Shown here piece after piece: positions 1-9,162 of a DNA stretch of 64,000 nt. Each line of letters starts with the position of its first letter. The stretch's first letter is position 1. The position numbers were made by a program, and so were the translations under genes. Below the pieces are notes generated by a model. The model worked only from the letters and a program-made list of their open reading frames with translations, was not told where the DNA came from and searched no databases. Origin of the DNA: CALBPI01 sp039027435 (lineage in GTDB: Bacteria; Pseudomonadota; Gammaproteobacteria; Steroidobacterales; Woeseiaceae); contig JBCCKF010000004.1 in NCBI GenBank assembly GCA_039027435.1, positions 1 through 64,000 of the forward strand, written 5' to 3'.

Positions 1-1
1 G

Positions 2-55
2 GTGGAAGGCGCGACGGTACACGTCCTGCACAAAGCCAAGGAAAACGCCGCTTAA
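2..55 (+). CDS. 3' end of an unidentified gene (partial)
   Basis: Reading from base 2, eighteen codons run without interruption to TAA at 53-55 and end in HKAKENAA. The composition looks like a genuine C-terminus and a hairpin follows 15 bases later. The fragment is too short to name a family; the 5' part lies outside the window. The alternative is that this is only chance open frame. Confidence 0.35.
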   Translation: MEGATVHVLHKAKENAA

Positions 56-70
56 CATCTGTTAGACAGT

Positions 71-99
71 GCATATCTGGTCGTTCTGACCAAATATGC
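71..99. repeat. Inverted repeat / hairpin between genes
   Basis: GCATAT (71-76) pairs with ATATGC (94-99), and GGTC (79-82) pairs with GACC (88-91) around a 5-base loop, with a small internal mismatch. It sits just after the stop at 53-55 and 60 bases before the next start. No T-run follows immediately, so it is either a weak terminator for the upstream gene or an operator for the gene at 160. Confidence 0.45.
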
Positions 100-159
100 A
101 TCTTTACTGACCATTTTCGGTTTGTTACGGTAGAAATCAGTTAATAGGGAGTTGCTGTC

Positions 160-894
160 GTGATTCGCGTACCCGTGATTCTGTTCATCGTAGTGTTCTC
201 ATTATTGTTGTCGCCGACAGCGTTCGCCCAGGCCGGCGGCAGCCAGCTCGGCTTCCCCGGGGAGCCCATGAGCGAGAAGCGCTTGAAGACCGCGAAGAAG
301 GCGGAAGCCGCGTTTGAAGCCGGGGACTATAAAGACGCGTTCTGGTACTACAGCACCGAGCTCGCCCCGATTGGCGATAAGTACGCACAGTACATGGTCG
401 GCTACATGACGGCGCGCGGCCTCGGCACACAGGCCGACCCAATCCGCGGCGCTGCCTGGTACCTGCTTGCCGCCGAGCGCGGCCATGATCCGCTGGTGAA
501 CAACTTCGAATCCATCATGGCGGACCTCACGCCGACCCAACAGGCCCGCGCCCAGGAAATCGCGGCAGAGTTGCGAGTTGAATACGGCGACCGTGAATTG
601 GTCGAGCGATTGATTCGTCTGGATATCGACCGGTTGGCGGACACCACCGGCAGCCGTATTCGCGGCCGCGACAAGTGCTCTACGCGCTCTCTGCGTGTGA
701 TCGACCCACGTCGCTTCGGCAGCATGGACGGATCGCGCTACTGCAAGATGCTAAACGACCGCATCGATTCTCGCGTCGCCTACCTCACGGGCTATATCGA
801 GTACAGCGGTCTCGAGCTTCTGCCCGACGAAGCGCTGGACGAAGCGGCGTCGAGCGAAACGGACGAGAGCGAGGCGGAATCGACCGACGAATAG
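160..894 (+). CDS. Secreted protein with Sel1-like repeat
   Basis: This 244-residue protein starts with GTG, preceded by an AGGGAG ribosome-binding site. Residues 1-24 form a signal peptide ending in AFAQA, so the protein is exported. Residues about 45-110 carry a Sel1/TPR-like helical repeat (AQYMVGYMTARGLG, then GAAWYLLAAERGHD), a fold that usually mediates protein-protein contacts. The tail is acidic and rich in Glu, Asp and Ser. No catalytic motif is visible, and the neighbours give no pathway hint. Export and the Sel1-type repeat are well supported; the function is unknown. Confidence 0.75.
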   Translation: MIRVPVILFIVVFSLLLSPTAFAQAGGSQLGFPGEPMSEKRLKTAKKAEAAFEAGDYKDAFWYYSTELAPIGDKYAQYMVGYMTARGLGTQADPIRGAAWYLLAAERGHDPLVNNFESIMADLTPTQQARAQEIAAELRVEYGDRELVERLIRLDIDRLADTTGSRIRGRDKCSTRSLRVIDPRRFGSMDGSRYCKMLNDRIDSRVAYLTGYIEYSGLELLPDEALDEAASSETDESEAESTDE

Positions 895-910
895 TCAGTC
901 GCGTTTTGCG

Positions 911-2389
911 TCAATCGACGCGCGCCAGCAACCGAATCACAAACGACGGTGTCCCGCCGCCGCTGTCGCCGTTCATGGCGCCAGAAAGCGCAATCTGCAC
1001 GCCGGTTACCGCTGCATCAAACCCACCGGCATCCGGCGTCGGGACGTAGTCGAACGGCGCCCCGCCTCCCGGTTGACTGCTGAAGCGCACACCGGTCGCA
1101 AACGTGAGCGACACGCCACTCGCTACCCCGCCATCTGTAAACACCACCGGATCACCTGATCCGGTATCCACAAACAGGGCAAGGTCATCGGGGATGACAT
1201 CGGTCAGCACCAGCGTGTCGGCGTCCACCGCACCCGCACCGGCGTTCGAGACGCTGAGGTCATACGCCTTGATGGCGCCGGGTATGGCGTAGGGGTTGGT
1301 CGTACCGTTCACCGGGTCGGAGATCGTCGACGACACCTTGGTCACCTGCAACTGCGGCAGGTCGCGCACATCCAGGCATACGTCATCGACGTGCCAGAAA
1401 TCGAACGCCAGGCCCGAACCGCCCTCTTGGCGGAATCGAATCCGGAACGCTGCATGCCGCGCGCCGACCGGCATCGCGTAGTCGCGATTGAAAATCTCGC
1501 CAGGTGTACCGCTGCCACCAAAAGTCTCGAGCAACACCCAGGTATTCCCGGAGTCGAGATACTCGATCGTAAAGTCTTCGATGCCATCCGGGTTTTCACT
1601 AAAGGCGTCGGCACCGCGGCGCACCCACAGCGACACGGCATCGAAAGCCGGATCGGTGGTGTCGATAGCATTTGAAGTGACCGTGACTTGCCCACCGTTG
1701 GTAAACAAGCTCGCGCTGGGCGACTGGAACGTTGCGCTGCTGGTGCCCGCGTTGCCACCCGCCGAGGTCACCGTCCAGTTGGTCAACAGTCCGGCATCAA
1801 ACTCATCGCAAATGCCAACGACCAGTCCTGGGGTCGGTGCACGCTCGACCACGCGAATGTCATCGACGTGCCAATAGTCAAAATCAATCCCCGAACCGCC
1901 GGTCTGGCGTACCCGCAATGCGGTGTTCGCGTGCAGCGCATCGGGTGGCAAGAAAATCGTGTCCTGAAAAATCTGACCCTCGATCCCGCCGCCGGGATAG
2001 GTGATCAGACTCCCCCAACTCGCATCCGCGCGGCGATATTCGATCGCGAGGTTCTCTCCGCCATCGGGATATTCGCTGAAGGCATCGCTCCCGCGCCGAA
2101 CCCAAAGCGATACCTCAGCCGCAGGGACTGCAGCGGAAAATGTTGGGCCTGTTGTGGTCACCGGATCGTGGCGCGTAAACAAACCCCGTGTGCCGGAGTT
2201 CGACACATCGGCACCGGTCAGGATACCTGAGCGAAATCCGTTGTTGGTCGTCCACGGCGCGATGTTGGCGCGCTCAAAATTATCCGAAAACAGCACATCG
2301 CCGGGCGCAGCAAATGCCGCACCCGGAGCGAGCAGCGCGAACCACGTCATTGCGGTGCGCCAGTGTCTCAGGCGATGGGTCAGGGACAT
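911..2389 (-). CDS. Secreted protein with two duplicated beta-sandwich modules and a DUF11-like tail
   Basis: The 492-residue protein has a signal peptide (hydrophobic core about residues 14-27, ending AFAAPGD). Two homologous modules follow, about residues 34-185 and 195-340. Each contains SLWVRRGxDAFSExPDG near its middle and ends with a WHVDD motif, as in MAM/LamG-like jelly-roll domains of bacterial surface proteins. Residues about 345-492 resemble a DUF11-type repeat (LQVTKVSS, YDLSVSNAGAG, DVIPDDLAL). No sorting signal or PEP-CTERM tail is visible. It is probably exported and may bind glycans or other surface ligands, but the function is unassigned. It converges on the Sel1-like gene with a 16-base gap. 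Confidence 0.7.
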   Translation of the reverse strand: MSLTHRLRHWRTAMTWFALLAPGAAFAAPGDVLFSDNFERANIAPWTTNNGFRSGILTGADVSNSGTRGLFTRHDPVTTTGPTFSAAVPAAEVSLWVRRGSDAFSEYPDGGENLAIEYRRADASWGSLITYPGGGIEGQIFQDTIFLPPDALHANTALRVRQTGGSGIDFDYWHVDDIRVVERAPTPGLVVGICDEFDAGLLTNWTVTSAGGNAGTSSATFQSPSASLFTNGGQVTVTSNAIDTTDPAFDAVSLWVRRGADAFSENPDGIEDFTIEYLDSGNTWVLLETFGGSGTPGEIFNRDYAMPVGARHAAFRIRFRQEGGSGLAFDFWHVDDVCLDVRDLPQLQVTKVSSTISDPVNGTTNPYAIPGAIKAYDLSVSNAGAGAVDADTLVLTDVIPDDLALFVDTGSGDPVVFTDGGVASGVSLTFATGVRFSSQPGGGAPFDYVPTPDAGGFDAAVTGVQIALSGAMNGDSGGGTPSFVIRLLARVD

Positions 2390-2530
2390 GCGTCATTGCA
2401 GCCAAATTAACCTGATCACAGTCTATCGAGCAGCGACTTGACATAGCGTGCGAAAGATCACACTGCGAAACATGTGTCTGAAGCATTTTTTTGTTAGCTT
2501 TCAGGCCTTTCTCATCGACAGGCAACCCTC

Positions 2531-4171
2531 ATGGCCGATCGCACCGGCTTCATTGCGGGCGGGACAACACTCGCCGACACCCAAGCCGAATACCTCGAAA
2601 AGCTTCTGGCACGAAACGCCCAGACCGCGTTCGGACGCCGACATGGCTTCAGCGATATCGTCGACGGCGGGGCGTATGCGGATGTGCCGTTTATGCGCTA
2701 CGACGAAGTCGCGGGCTTCGAGGATGGCAGCTATTGGCCGGACGCGTCGAACTACACCACCGATCGCGTCAGTGCGTGGTTCCTGACCAGCGGCTCGTCG
2801 AGCACACCAAAACGCATACCGGTGACCAGCAGTCTCGTTCGCGAAAAAGCGGGTGCATTCTCTTTGTTCTGGGATGCGATCTACGCCGACCACCCGGCGC
2901 TGCGCGCTGGTAAGTTCATCGCCAACTTCGGCGACAGCGGACACAGCGCCCGCGACAGCAACAACGTGTTGGAGGTTTCCGAAACCACTTTCTGGAACCA
3001 GCGCATGCAAGGTTTCCAGGCAAGCGACCGCTGGCCGATTCCGCGTCAGATCACCGCGATCGAATCGCCTGAGTGGCGCTACTACGCAGCAGCGCGTTTG
3101 GCACTGCAGGGTGAGCTGCATGCAATGATGGGATTGAATCCGTCGACGCTGCTCAAATTTTGTGAGGTACTCACAACCCACGGCGATGCACTCGCTGCTG
3201 GACTCAAGCGCGGCAACTGGGGCGTGTCGGCGCTGGACGATGCTTCTTTGCCGGAGAAACTCACCAGCCGCTTGACCACCGCTTCCGAAGCCGCGAGCCG
3301 ATTGATCACGGCGATAAGCAGCCCAGGCAAAACGCAGCTGCCCGACATCTGGCCAACGCTGGAACTGATTATCTGCTGGCAATCGGCGCTGGTCGGTCCG
3401 TATCTGAACCTGCTGCGCGAACACTCGGGCGGCGTTGCCTATCGCGACTACATCACGCAGTCGAGCGAATGCATCATGGCGATCCCGATGGTCGACAACA
3501 ATTGCGGCGGGCTGCTCGCCTACCAGACGCACTACTACGAGTTCATCCCCGAGTCCGAAACCGAAGCGACACACCCTCGCACGCTCGGCGCACACGAGCT
3601 GGAGCAGGATGGGCGATATGAACTGGTCGTGACCACGGGAGGCGGCCTTTACCGCTATCGCACCGCCGACTGCATGCAGGTCGTCGGTTTTGAAAACGGC
3701 ATTCCGCATTTGAGTTTCCAATATCGACTCGGGCGCACGTCGAGCATCACCGGCGAGAAACTCACCGAGGCGCAGGTGCTCGATGCACTTCGCACGATGA
3801 CCGGCCCATCCATATTCCATCGTCAGGATGTAATCGTGCATCCGCGTACCGGGGAACGACCGCACTATGCGTTGTTAAGTGCGGCCAGCAATGTCACCGA
3901 AGGCATCAGCGATACGGACCTCAGCGTGCTCGCCAACGCATTTCACGATGCGCTGTGTACCGCTAATGGTGAGTACGCGGATAAATGCGCATCGCTGCGA
4001 CTCGGCAAACCGAGTGTGGTGGTCGTGACCGACGAAGACATCGCCGCGCTACACCGAAAACTGCGCGCAAGCCACGTCGGCGACGACCAGTACAAACCCG
4101 GCGTCCTGCGACGCGAGCACGATCTTGATGCCAGCATGACCGTCGTGCGCGAAGCCCATGCAGATACGTAG
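2531..4171 (+). CDS. GH3 auxin-responsive-promoter family acyl-amide synthetase
   Basis: The 546-residue protein matches the GH3 family, a branch of the adenylate-forming enzymes that in plants couples amino acids to jasmonate, auxin or benzoates. The ATP-binding motif TSGSSSTPKRIP is at about residues 93-104. The mid-region YRYRTADCMQVVGF and the hinge-region EKLTEAQV are typical GH3 signatures. Length is slightly below plant members (about 575-600). Bacterial members are known from genomes but mostly uncharacterised. It opens the cluster and overlaps the enolase-superfamily gene by 14 bases, so the two are probably co-translated. Expected chemistry is activation of a carboxylic acid as acyl-AMP and transfer to an amine; the substrate is unknown. 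Confidence 0.88.
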   Translation: MADRTGFIAGGTTLADTQAEYLEKLLARNAQTAFGRRHGFSDIVDGGAYADVPFMRYDEVAGFEDGSYWPDASNYTTDRVSAWFLTSGSSSTPKRIPVTSSLVREKAGAFSLFWDAIYADHPALRAGKFIANFGDSGHSARDSNNVLEVSETTFWNQRMQGFQASDRWPIPRQITAIESPEWRYYAAARLALQGELHAMMGLNPSTLLKFCEVLTTHGDALAAGLKRGNWGVSALDDASLPEKLTSRLTTASEAASRLITAISSPGKTQLPDIWPTLELIICWQSALVGPYLNLLREHSGGVAYRDYITQSSECIMAIPMVDNNCGGLLAYQTHYYEFIPESETEATHPRTLGAHELEQDGRYELVVTTGGGLYRYRTADCMQVVGFENGIPHLSFQYRLGRTSSITGEKLTEAQVLDALRTMTGPSIFHRQDVIVHPRTGERPHYALLSAASNVTEGISDTDLSVLANAFHDALCTANGEYADKCASLRLGKPSVVVVTDEDIAALHRKLRASHVGDDQYKPGVLRREHDLDASMTVVREAHADT

Positions 4172-5261
4172 CATCACGCTGAACCGGGCACGCATCCCGT
4201 TTCGCCAGGCGTTCAGTCACGCGGCAGCGAAACGCGCGGAAAGCGATGTGATTCATGTGGCGATCACCGACGATTCAGGTCACACCGGCTTCGGTGAAAT
4301 CCAGGCGCGCCCGTATGTCACCGGCGAGGACAACGAGTCGGTGTTCGAACGCACAGCACCTGCACTCGCAGAGCAATTGCTCAACGTCACGCTTCCCGAT
4401 CGCGCGAGCGTTGAGCACTGGTTTAGCGAACACGCCGATCGCGCGACACAGCCCGCCTGTGTGGGCGGCTTTGATCTGGCGCTGCATGACCTTTTGGATT
4501 TGAACGGTCTGCTCGATTGGTGCGATGCACTCGGCCCCGCGCGCACGCGCCCTGTCGGCAAATGCATCACCATTGGCGACGATCAGGATGACAAGGCACT
4601 GATCAAACAGGCTCGCTTCGCGCGACTCTCGGGTTGCACGGTGGCCAAACTGAAAGTCAGCGGGCCAGATGACCTCGAGCGCTGCCAAACATTGCGCAAA
4701 CACCTCGGGGCTGCAATCGCTATCCGCCTCGACGGTAATGGGCTAATGACGCTAGATGGCGCGACCGAATTGCTGACTCGGGCAGCAGACCTCGACCTTC
4801 AGTCTTTGGAAGAACCGTTTGACGCCAAAGCCGCCGATATCGATGAGAACCTGCGCACACTTCATGCTGAGACGGGTGTCGCATTGGTCGCGGATGAATC
4901 GGCCTGCACAGCCGCGGATGTCGAGCGCTGCGCCGAACAATCGACCTACCAGATCATCAACGCACGCGTGGGTAAATGCGGCGGTGTCACCGGCGTGCGC
5001 GATGTGGTCGATACCGCCCGTAAGCACGGGCTTGGGCTCGTGTGTGGGACGATGGTGGGCGAGAGTGCAGTATTGCTTCGCTACAGCAAAAAATTATTGC
5101 ATCATTGCGACGCGCTGGATTACGTCGAGGGCATCGACCAAAACAAGACGTTGTTGGCAGACGAGGTGATCGTTGCATGCGAGGATGATGCGTTGAGTCA
5201 CTTCCACTGGCAGCAGGACAAGCGCGAGCAGTTCACGGTGGGGACCAGGAATTTCGGATAA
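4158..5261 (+). CDS. Enolase-superfamily enzyme (muconate-lactonizing / OSBS / dipeptide-epimerase subgroup)
   Basis: The 367-residue protein has the two-domain enolase layout. The active-site set is complete: K164 and K166 (KLK), metal ligands D192 (RLDGNG), E218/E219 (LEEPF) and D247 (VADES), and K273 (VGKCGG). This pattern belongs to the MLE subgroup, whose members abstract a proton alpha to a carboxylate (o-succinylbenzoate synthase, cycloisomerase, dipeptide epimerase). I do not see the C-terminal DxD motif typical of L-Ala-D/L-Glu epimerases at its usual place, so that assignment is doubtful. No menaquinone genes are nearby, which argues against a menC role. The likely job is epimerisation, dehydration or cycloisomerisation of a cluster intermediate. 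Confidence 0.85.
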   Translation: MQIRSITLNRARIPFRQAFSHAAAKRAESDVIHVAITDDSGHTGFGEIQARPYVTGEDNESVFERTAPALAEQLLNVTLPDRASVEHWFSEHADRATQPACVGGFDLALHDLLDLNGLLDWCDALGPARTRPVGKCITIGDDQDDKALIKQARFARLSGCTVAKLKVSGPDDLERCQTLRKHLGAAIAIRLDGNGLMTLDGATELLTRAADLDLQSLEEPFDAKAADIDENLRTLHAETGVALVADESACTAADVERCAEQSTYQIINARVGKCGGVTGVRDVVDTARKHGLGLVCGTMVGESAVLLRYSKKLLHHCDALDYVEGIDQNKTLLADEVIVACEDDALSHFHWQQDKREQFTVGTRNFG

Positions 5262-5281
5262 TTGAATCAGGAGCACTATCC

Positions 5282-5518
5282 ATGGCTGAGTCCAAACAAG
5301 AAAAAATCCAGGCGTTCATCGCGACCCTGAACCCTGCCGCGGCAGATGGTCTCGATCCCGACGCCAACCTGCTGCAGGACGAAATCGTCGACAGCGTTGC
5401 CATGATGGATGTCATCGTGTGGCTCGAAGAGTCTTTCGATATCTCGATCGATCCTGATGACCTGACGCCGGAGAACTTCGGCACGGTCAACAGCATCGTC
5501 GCCTACCTCGACCGCTAG
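5282..5518 (+). CDS. Acyl carrier protein, stand-alone
   Basis: The 78-residue acidic protein has the acyl-carrier helix pattern. The phosphopantetheine attachment motif is EIVDSVAMM, with Ser38 as the modified residue; the usual DSL is DSV here. A clear ribosome-binding site (CAGGAG) lies 6-10 bases before ATG. It sits 20 bases after the enolase-superfamily gene and 6 bases before an AMP-forming ligase, which is the expected loading enzyme. With no ketosynthase nearby, it probably tethers a preformed acid for tailoring rather than for chain extension. It is not the housekeeping acpP, whose context (fabG, fabF) is absent. Confidence 0.9.
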   Translation: MAESKQEKIQAFIATLNPAAADGLDPDANLLQDEIVDSVAMMDVIVWLEESFDISIDPDDLTPENFGTVNSIVAYLDR

Positions 5519-5524
5519 AACACC

Positions 5525-7027
5525 ATGCGCCTGGAACAGGCGTTAGCCCAGGTTGCTGTCGAACGCGACGAACACCTCGCGGTGTCCGTCGTGGGCGGCG
5601 GTTCGCTCACTTATGGCGAGCTGCACGCGCGCGCGACGCATTACGCCGCCGCACTGCAGGCATCGGGCATTGTTGAGGGAGATCGTGTCGGCATCGTCTC
5701 GCGTCACAACGCAGAGGCGATCGCGTTGTTCTGGGGGATCATGACCGCCGGAGCCATCGTCGTGTGGATGAACGATGATGCCAAAGGCAAAGATCTGCCG
5801 GCGGTGTGTGCGAGCGCCGACACGAAACTGATCGTGGTTCAGGGCGAGAAACAGCAGCGGCTGTTCGCCAACAACGATGAGATGTACGAGCGCGTGATGG
5901 AGCTCGAGGTGCTGGCCGGTATGGCTGTGCTGCCGCCTGAGCCGATTACCGGTGACGACAGCGCCCCGGCTGTGATCGTCTACACATCGGGCAGTAGCGG
6001 CCGACCAAAAGGCGTGTGTCTGTCGCACAAGAACCTGTACACCGTCGATCGTTCGGTGATCGAGCATATGCCGATCACACCCGACGACGTCTACCTCATG
6101 GTGGTGCCGATGCATTACGTGCACGGCATCATGCAGCTCACTGTGCACCTGCTCGCTGGTGCAACACTGCACTTCCATGACAGCTTCCTGTTTCCCGCGC
6201 AGGTCGTCGATGCACTCGTCAACCTGCGCTGCACCGGCTTCTCCGGCGTCCCGTTTCACTTCAATGCGCTGATGACGCGCGGCAGCCTGCTCGATCGGGA
6301 ACTGCCGGATCTGCGCTGGGTTACGGTAACTGGTGGCAAGCTTCCGGCCGATGCGATCCTTACGATTCTGGAGCGCTTCCCCGAGCTTGAATTTCATATC
6401 GCCTATGGACAGACCGAGTGCGCACCGCGTGCCACAGCACTCAAGCCCGACCGTATTCGGCGCAAACCAGACTCGGTCGGTAGCCCCATTCCAAACGTGA
6501 CCGTCGAGATCATCGGTGACGACAATACGCCGGTACCACAAGGTCAGAAGGGCGAAGTCGTTGTCTCTGGCGACAACATCATGCTCGGCTATTGGAACGA
6601 TCCGGAAACCACCGCAGAGGCGATCGACGATCAAGGTCGACTACGCACCGGCGACATCGGTTACTTTGACGATGAGGGCGATCTGTTCCTCGTCGGCCGT
6701 CGCTCGGCGATGATCAAGTCAGCCGGCGAACGCATCGTACCCGAAGAGATCGAACGTGTTCTGGATGCGCATCCTGCGGTGATGGAGTCGGTCGTCATCG
6801 GTGTGCCAGATGACATGTTGGGTCAACGCGTCGTCGCGCATGTTCGCGTCGAGGCGCAAGTGAGTCTCGACGACGCGCTCAGCGCTGAACTGCGCACCCA
6901 TTGCCTGCGCACCATTCCCCTGCCCCGTGCACCGCGTGAATTCCACCTGTGCCGGGACTTTCCGCGCAAGGCCAACGGCAAGCCAGACCGGGTTGCACTT
7001 GCCACCCTCGGAGCCGAAAAAGCATGA
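5525..7027 (+). CDS. AMP-dependent acyl/aryl acid ligase
   Basis: This 500-residue ANL-family enzyme has its motifs in order: TSGSSGRPKG (about 154-163, phosphate loop), YGQTECAPRA (A5), RTGDIGYFDDEG (A7) and a C-terminal KANGKPDR with the catalytic lysine near residue 486. It activates a carboxylic acid as the adenylate and transfers it to a thiol. Because it lies 6 bases downstream of a carrier-protein gene, the natural acceptor is probably that protein's phosphopantetheine arm, although CoA cannot be excluded. Its stop overlaps the start of the UbiD gene (ATGA). The substrate pocket cannot be read by eye. Confidence 0.88.
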   Translation: MRLEQALAQVAVERDEHLAVSVVGGGSLTYGELHARATHYAAALQASGIVEGDRVGIVSRHNAEAIALFWGIMTAGAIVVWMNDDAKGKDLPAVCASADTKLIVVQGEKQQRLFANNDEMYERVMELEVLAGMAVLPPEPITGDDSAPAVIVYTSGSSGRPKGVCLSHKNLYTVDRSVIEHMPITPDDVYLMVVPMHYVHGIMQLTVHLLAGATLHFHDSFLFPAQVVDALVNLRCTGFSGVPFHFNALMTRGSLLDRELPDLRWVTVTGGKLPADAILTILERFPELEFHIAYGQTECAPRATALKPDRIRRKPDSVGSPIPNVTVEIIGDDNTPVPQGQKGEVVVSGDNIMLGYWNDPETTAEAIDDQGRLRTGDIGYFDDEGDLFLVGRRSAMIKSAGERIVPEEIERVLDAHPAVMESVVIGVPDDMLGQRVVAHVRVEAQVSLDDALSAELRTHCLRTIPLPRAPREFHLCRDFPRKANGKPDRVALATLGAEKA

Positions 7028-8385
7028 TCGATCATTCCACCCGTGACCTTCGCGAGTTCCTCGAATTCGCTGAGTCCAAGGGTAAGTCCGCATGGCTGCA
7101 AATCGACAAACCGATCTCGCCCAAGTTCATGACGACTGCAGTGGTCACGGGTCTTGCACGCAAGCTGCGCAGCCCGGTGATTCGCTTCAACGACATCGAA
7201 GGCAGCGACTTTCCAACGGTCACCAATATTTGCGCATCGCTGGATCGGGTCGCACGCAGTGCCGGCATGACTGCCAATGACCTGAACGAGCGTCTCGTCG
7301 GTGCGATGTCTGCGGGCATCAAGCCAATCGTTCTCAGCCAAGAGGACACCCCTGCGCAACAAGTGGTTCGTGATGCCGATGCGTTCAGTCTTCACGAGTT
7401 GCCGGCACTCTATTACACCGACACACAGGATGCGCCCTACCTGACATCCGCGCTTGTCGTCGGTCGCGACCCGGACACTGGTGCGCACAATCTGAGTTTC
7501 CATCGACTGATGATCGCCGACGATCACACGTGCGCGATCTACATGACGCCCGGTGGACATCTCGATCAGATCTGGCACAAGTACAGTGCCCGTGGCGAAC
7601 CCACACCCTTGGCGGCCGTTGTCGGCAACCACCCATTGTGGTGTTACGGCGCATTGATCGCCGGTGCACTCGAACATGAAGACTACGACGTCGTCAGCGG
7701 GTTACTCGATGCCCCGCTCGCGCTTACGCGTTGCTTATCACACCCCGAGCTTCAAGTGCCTGCGTTAGCCGAGATGATTTTTGAAGGCGTGATCGAACCT
7801 GCTGAGACACTGCAAGAAGGTCCATTCGGTGAGTTCCTGGGCTATGTTGCGGACAAGGCGGCACGACCGGTGGTCCGGTTCACCAAACTGACGCATCGCG
7901 AGCAACCGATCTACCAGGACATCGTTGCAGGCCAGACTGAACACGCCACGATGTCGAGTGTGAGTCTGCGCGCCCGATTGAATCGCGACTACATGCAGGA
8001 TGAACCTGCCATCCGGGATTTCTGGTTACCCGCACCGATGACCATCTTTCTGTCAGTGGAAGAACACGCCGAGGACTTCGACGCACAAGCGTTCATGGAG
8101 CGCTTGCTCACTAAAGAGGCCTATCTCAAACAGGCGATCGCCTTCGATGCGGATGTCGATCTGCGCAAACAAGCGAGTGTGCAGATGGCGCTTGCCTGCT
8201 TTACCCAACCGGGGCGCGATGTCGCAATCTATACCGACCAGAACGGTAACGGCGTTGATCCGTCAGAAACCGATGGACTCACCTCCAAGATTGCGATCGA
8301 CGCACGCTCGCGCATGCATGCGGTGCGTAATCTCTTGCCGGAAAGTGTCGAGACCGAATTCGATCTCAACGACTGGATTCGCTGA
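7024..8385 (+). CDS. UbiD-family prenylated-FMN (de)carboxylase
   Basis: The 453-residue protein belongs to the UbiD family, which decarboxylates aromatic, heteroaromatic or alpha,beta-unsaturated acids using prenylated FMN. Supporting segments are HNLSFHRLMI, the EGPFGEFLGY glutamate region about residues 260-270, and the usual family length. I chose ATG 7024 because it overlaps the ligase stop as ATGA; the longer in-frame reading is inside the ligase. The matching UbiX gene lies at the far end of the cluster. It abuts the convergent SDR gene with no intervening base. The substrate is probably an intermediate of this cluster rather than 3-octaprenyl-4-hydroxybenzoate, because no other ubiquinone genes are here. 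Confidence 0.9.
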   Translation: MIDHSTRDLREFLEFAESKGKSAWLQIDKPISPKFMTTAVVTGLARKLRSPVIRFNDIEGSDFPTVTNICASLDRVARSAGMTANDLNERLVGAMSAGIKPIVLSQEDTPAQQVVRDADAFSLHELPALYYTDTQDAPYLTSALVVGRDPDTGAHNLSFHRLMIADDHTCAIYMTPGGHLDQIWHKYSARGEPTPLAAVVGNHPLWCYGALIAGALEHEDYDVVSGLLDAPLALTRCLSHPELQVPALAEMIFEGVIEPAETLQEGPFGEFLGYVADKAARPVVRFTKLTHREQPIYQDIVAGQTEHATMSSVSLRARLNRDYMQDEPAIRDFWLPAPMTIFLSVEEHAEDFDAQAFMERLLTKEAYLKQAIAFDADVDLRKQASVQMALACFTQPGRDVAIYTDQNGNGVDPSETDGLTSKIAIDARSRMHAVRNLLPESVETEFDLNDWIR

Positions 8386-9162
8386 TCAGTTCGCCGTGCG
8401 ACCGCCGTCGACGTTCAGTGTCTGCCCGGTAATCGAACGACTCTCATCCGTCGCCAGATAGTTAACCAGTGAGGCGACATCCTCAGGCGTCACCAGACGA
8501 CCCGTTGGCGTGTCGTCGACCAGGTCCTGCTCGTGTTCTTCAATGCTCACGCCCTTGATCTTGGCGCGCGCACCTTGGGTCTGCGCAAACAACTTGGTCT
8601 TTACATAGCCGGGTTGCACGGCGTTCACAGTGATACCGAGCGCCGCCACTTCCAACGCAAGAGACCGGACCATACCGGCGACGCCAGCTTTAGAGGCCGC
8701 GTAAATCGCGTTGTAAGGCGCACCGACCTCGGCGGAAATTGAACCGACGTGGATGATGCGGCCGAAGCGGGCGCGAATCATCGGCCGCAGCGCCGCGCGG
8801 GAGATATTGAACGCACCGAGCGTGTTGACGCGCACCACCCGCTCCCAGTCCGCATCCTTGCCGAGCAATACCGGCGCGATGTAACTCACACCCGCGCAGT
8901 TGACCACCGCGCTCAAGCCGCCATGGTCGGCGGCAACCTGCTTCACCACATCGCGGCATTCGCCACCATCGTCGATCAGCAATTTCACCGGGTGGAGCAC
9001 GCGCTCGGCGTTGGCGAGCGATTCACATGCCTGCTCTGCCTGTTCGATCGTACGCCCGGAGATGACGACACGGTGGCCGGCGTCCGCCAATCGCTCACAG
9101 ATCGAAGCACCAATGTCGCCGGTGCCGCCGACGACGAGTACTGCGCCCTCACTCATCCCCAT
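8386..9162 (-). CDS. Short-chain dehydrogenase/reductase (FabG-like)
   Basis: The 258-residue classical SDR has the nucleotide-binding motif VGGTGDIGASI near the N-terminus, NCAG at about residue 88-91, a catalytic Ser in HVGSIS, YAASK as the YxxxK pair, and the C-terminal GQTLNVDGG. It probably interconverts a ketone and an alcohol with NAD(P)H, possibly on an ACP- or CoA-bound intermediate. ATG 9162 has AGGA seven bases upstream; a second ATG at 9156 forms an ATGA overlap with the flavoprotein stop, so either start is possible. It is the last gene of a four-gene minus-strand run. Confidence 0.9.
   Translation of the reverse strand: MGMSEGAVLVVGGTGDIGASICERLADAGHRVVISGRTIEQAEQACESLANAERVLHPVKLLIDDGGECRDVVKQVAADHGGLSAVVNCAGVSYIAPVLLGKDADWERVVRVNTLGAFNISRAALRPMIRARFGRIIHVGSISAEVGAPYNAIYAASKAGVAGMVRSLALEVAALGITVNAVQPGYVKTKLFAQTQGARAKIKGVSIEEHEQDLVDDTPTGRLVTPEDVASLVNYLATDESRSITGQTLNVDGGRTAN

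Noticed and set aside
911..2389. PEP-CTERM/exosortase sorting tail on the secreted proteins of the window
   Set aside because: None of the secreted proteins ends with the Pro-Glu-Pro motif, hydrophobic helix and basic tail.
2501..3865. Long open frame on the minus strand opposite the GH3 gene
   Set aside because: It lies antisense to the GH3 coding region, has arginine-rich low-sense composition and no family motif; it reflects codon bias of the opposite gene.
5543..6634. 363-codon minus-strand open frame under the AMP ligase
   Set aside because: Rich in His, Arg and Asp with no motif, and fully antisense to a gene with complete ANL motifs.
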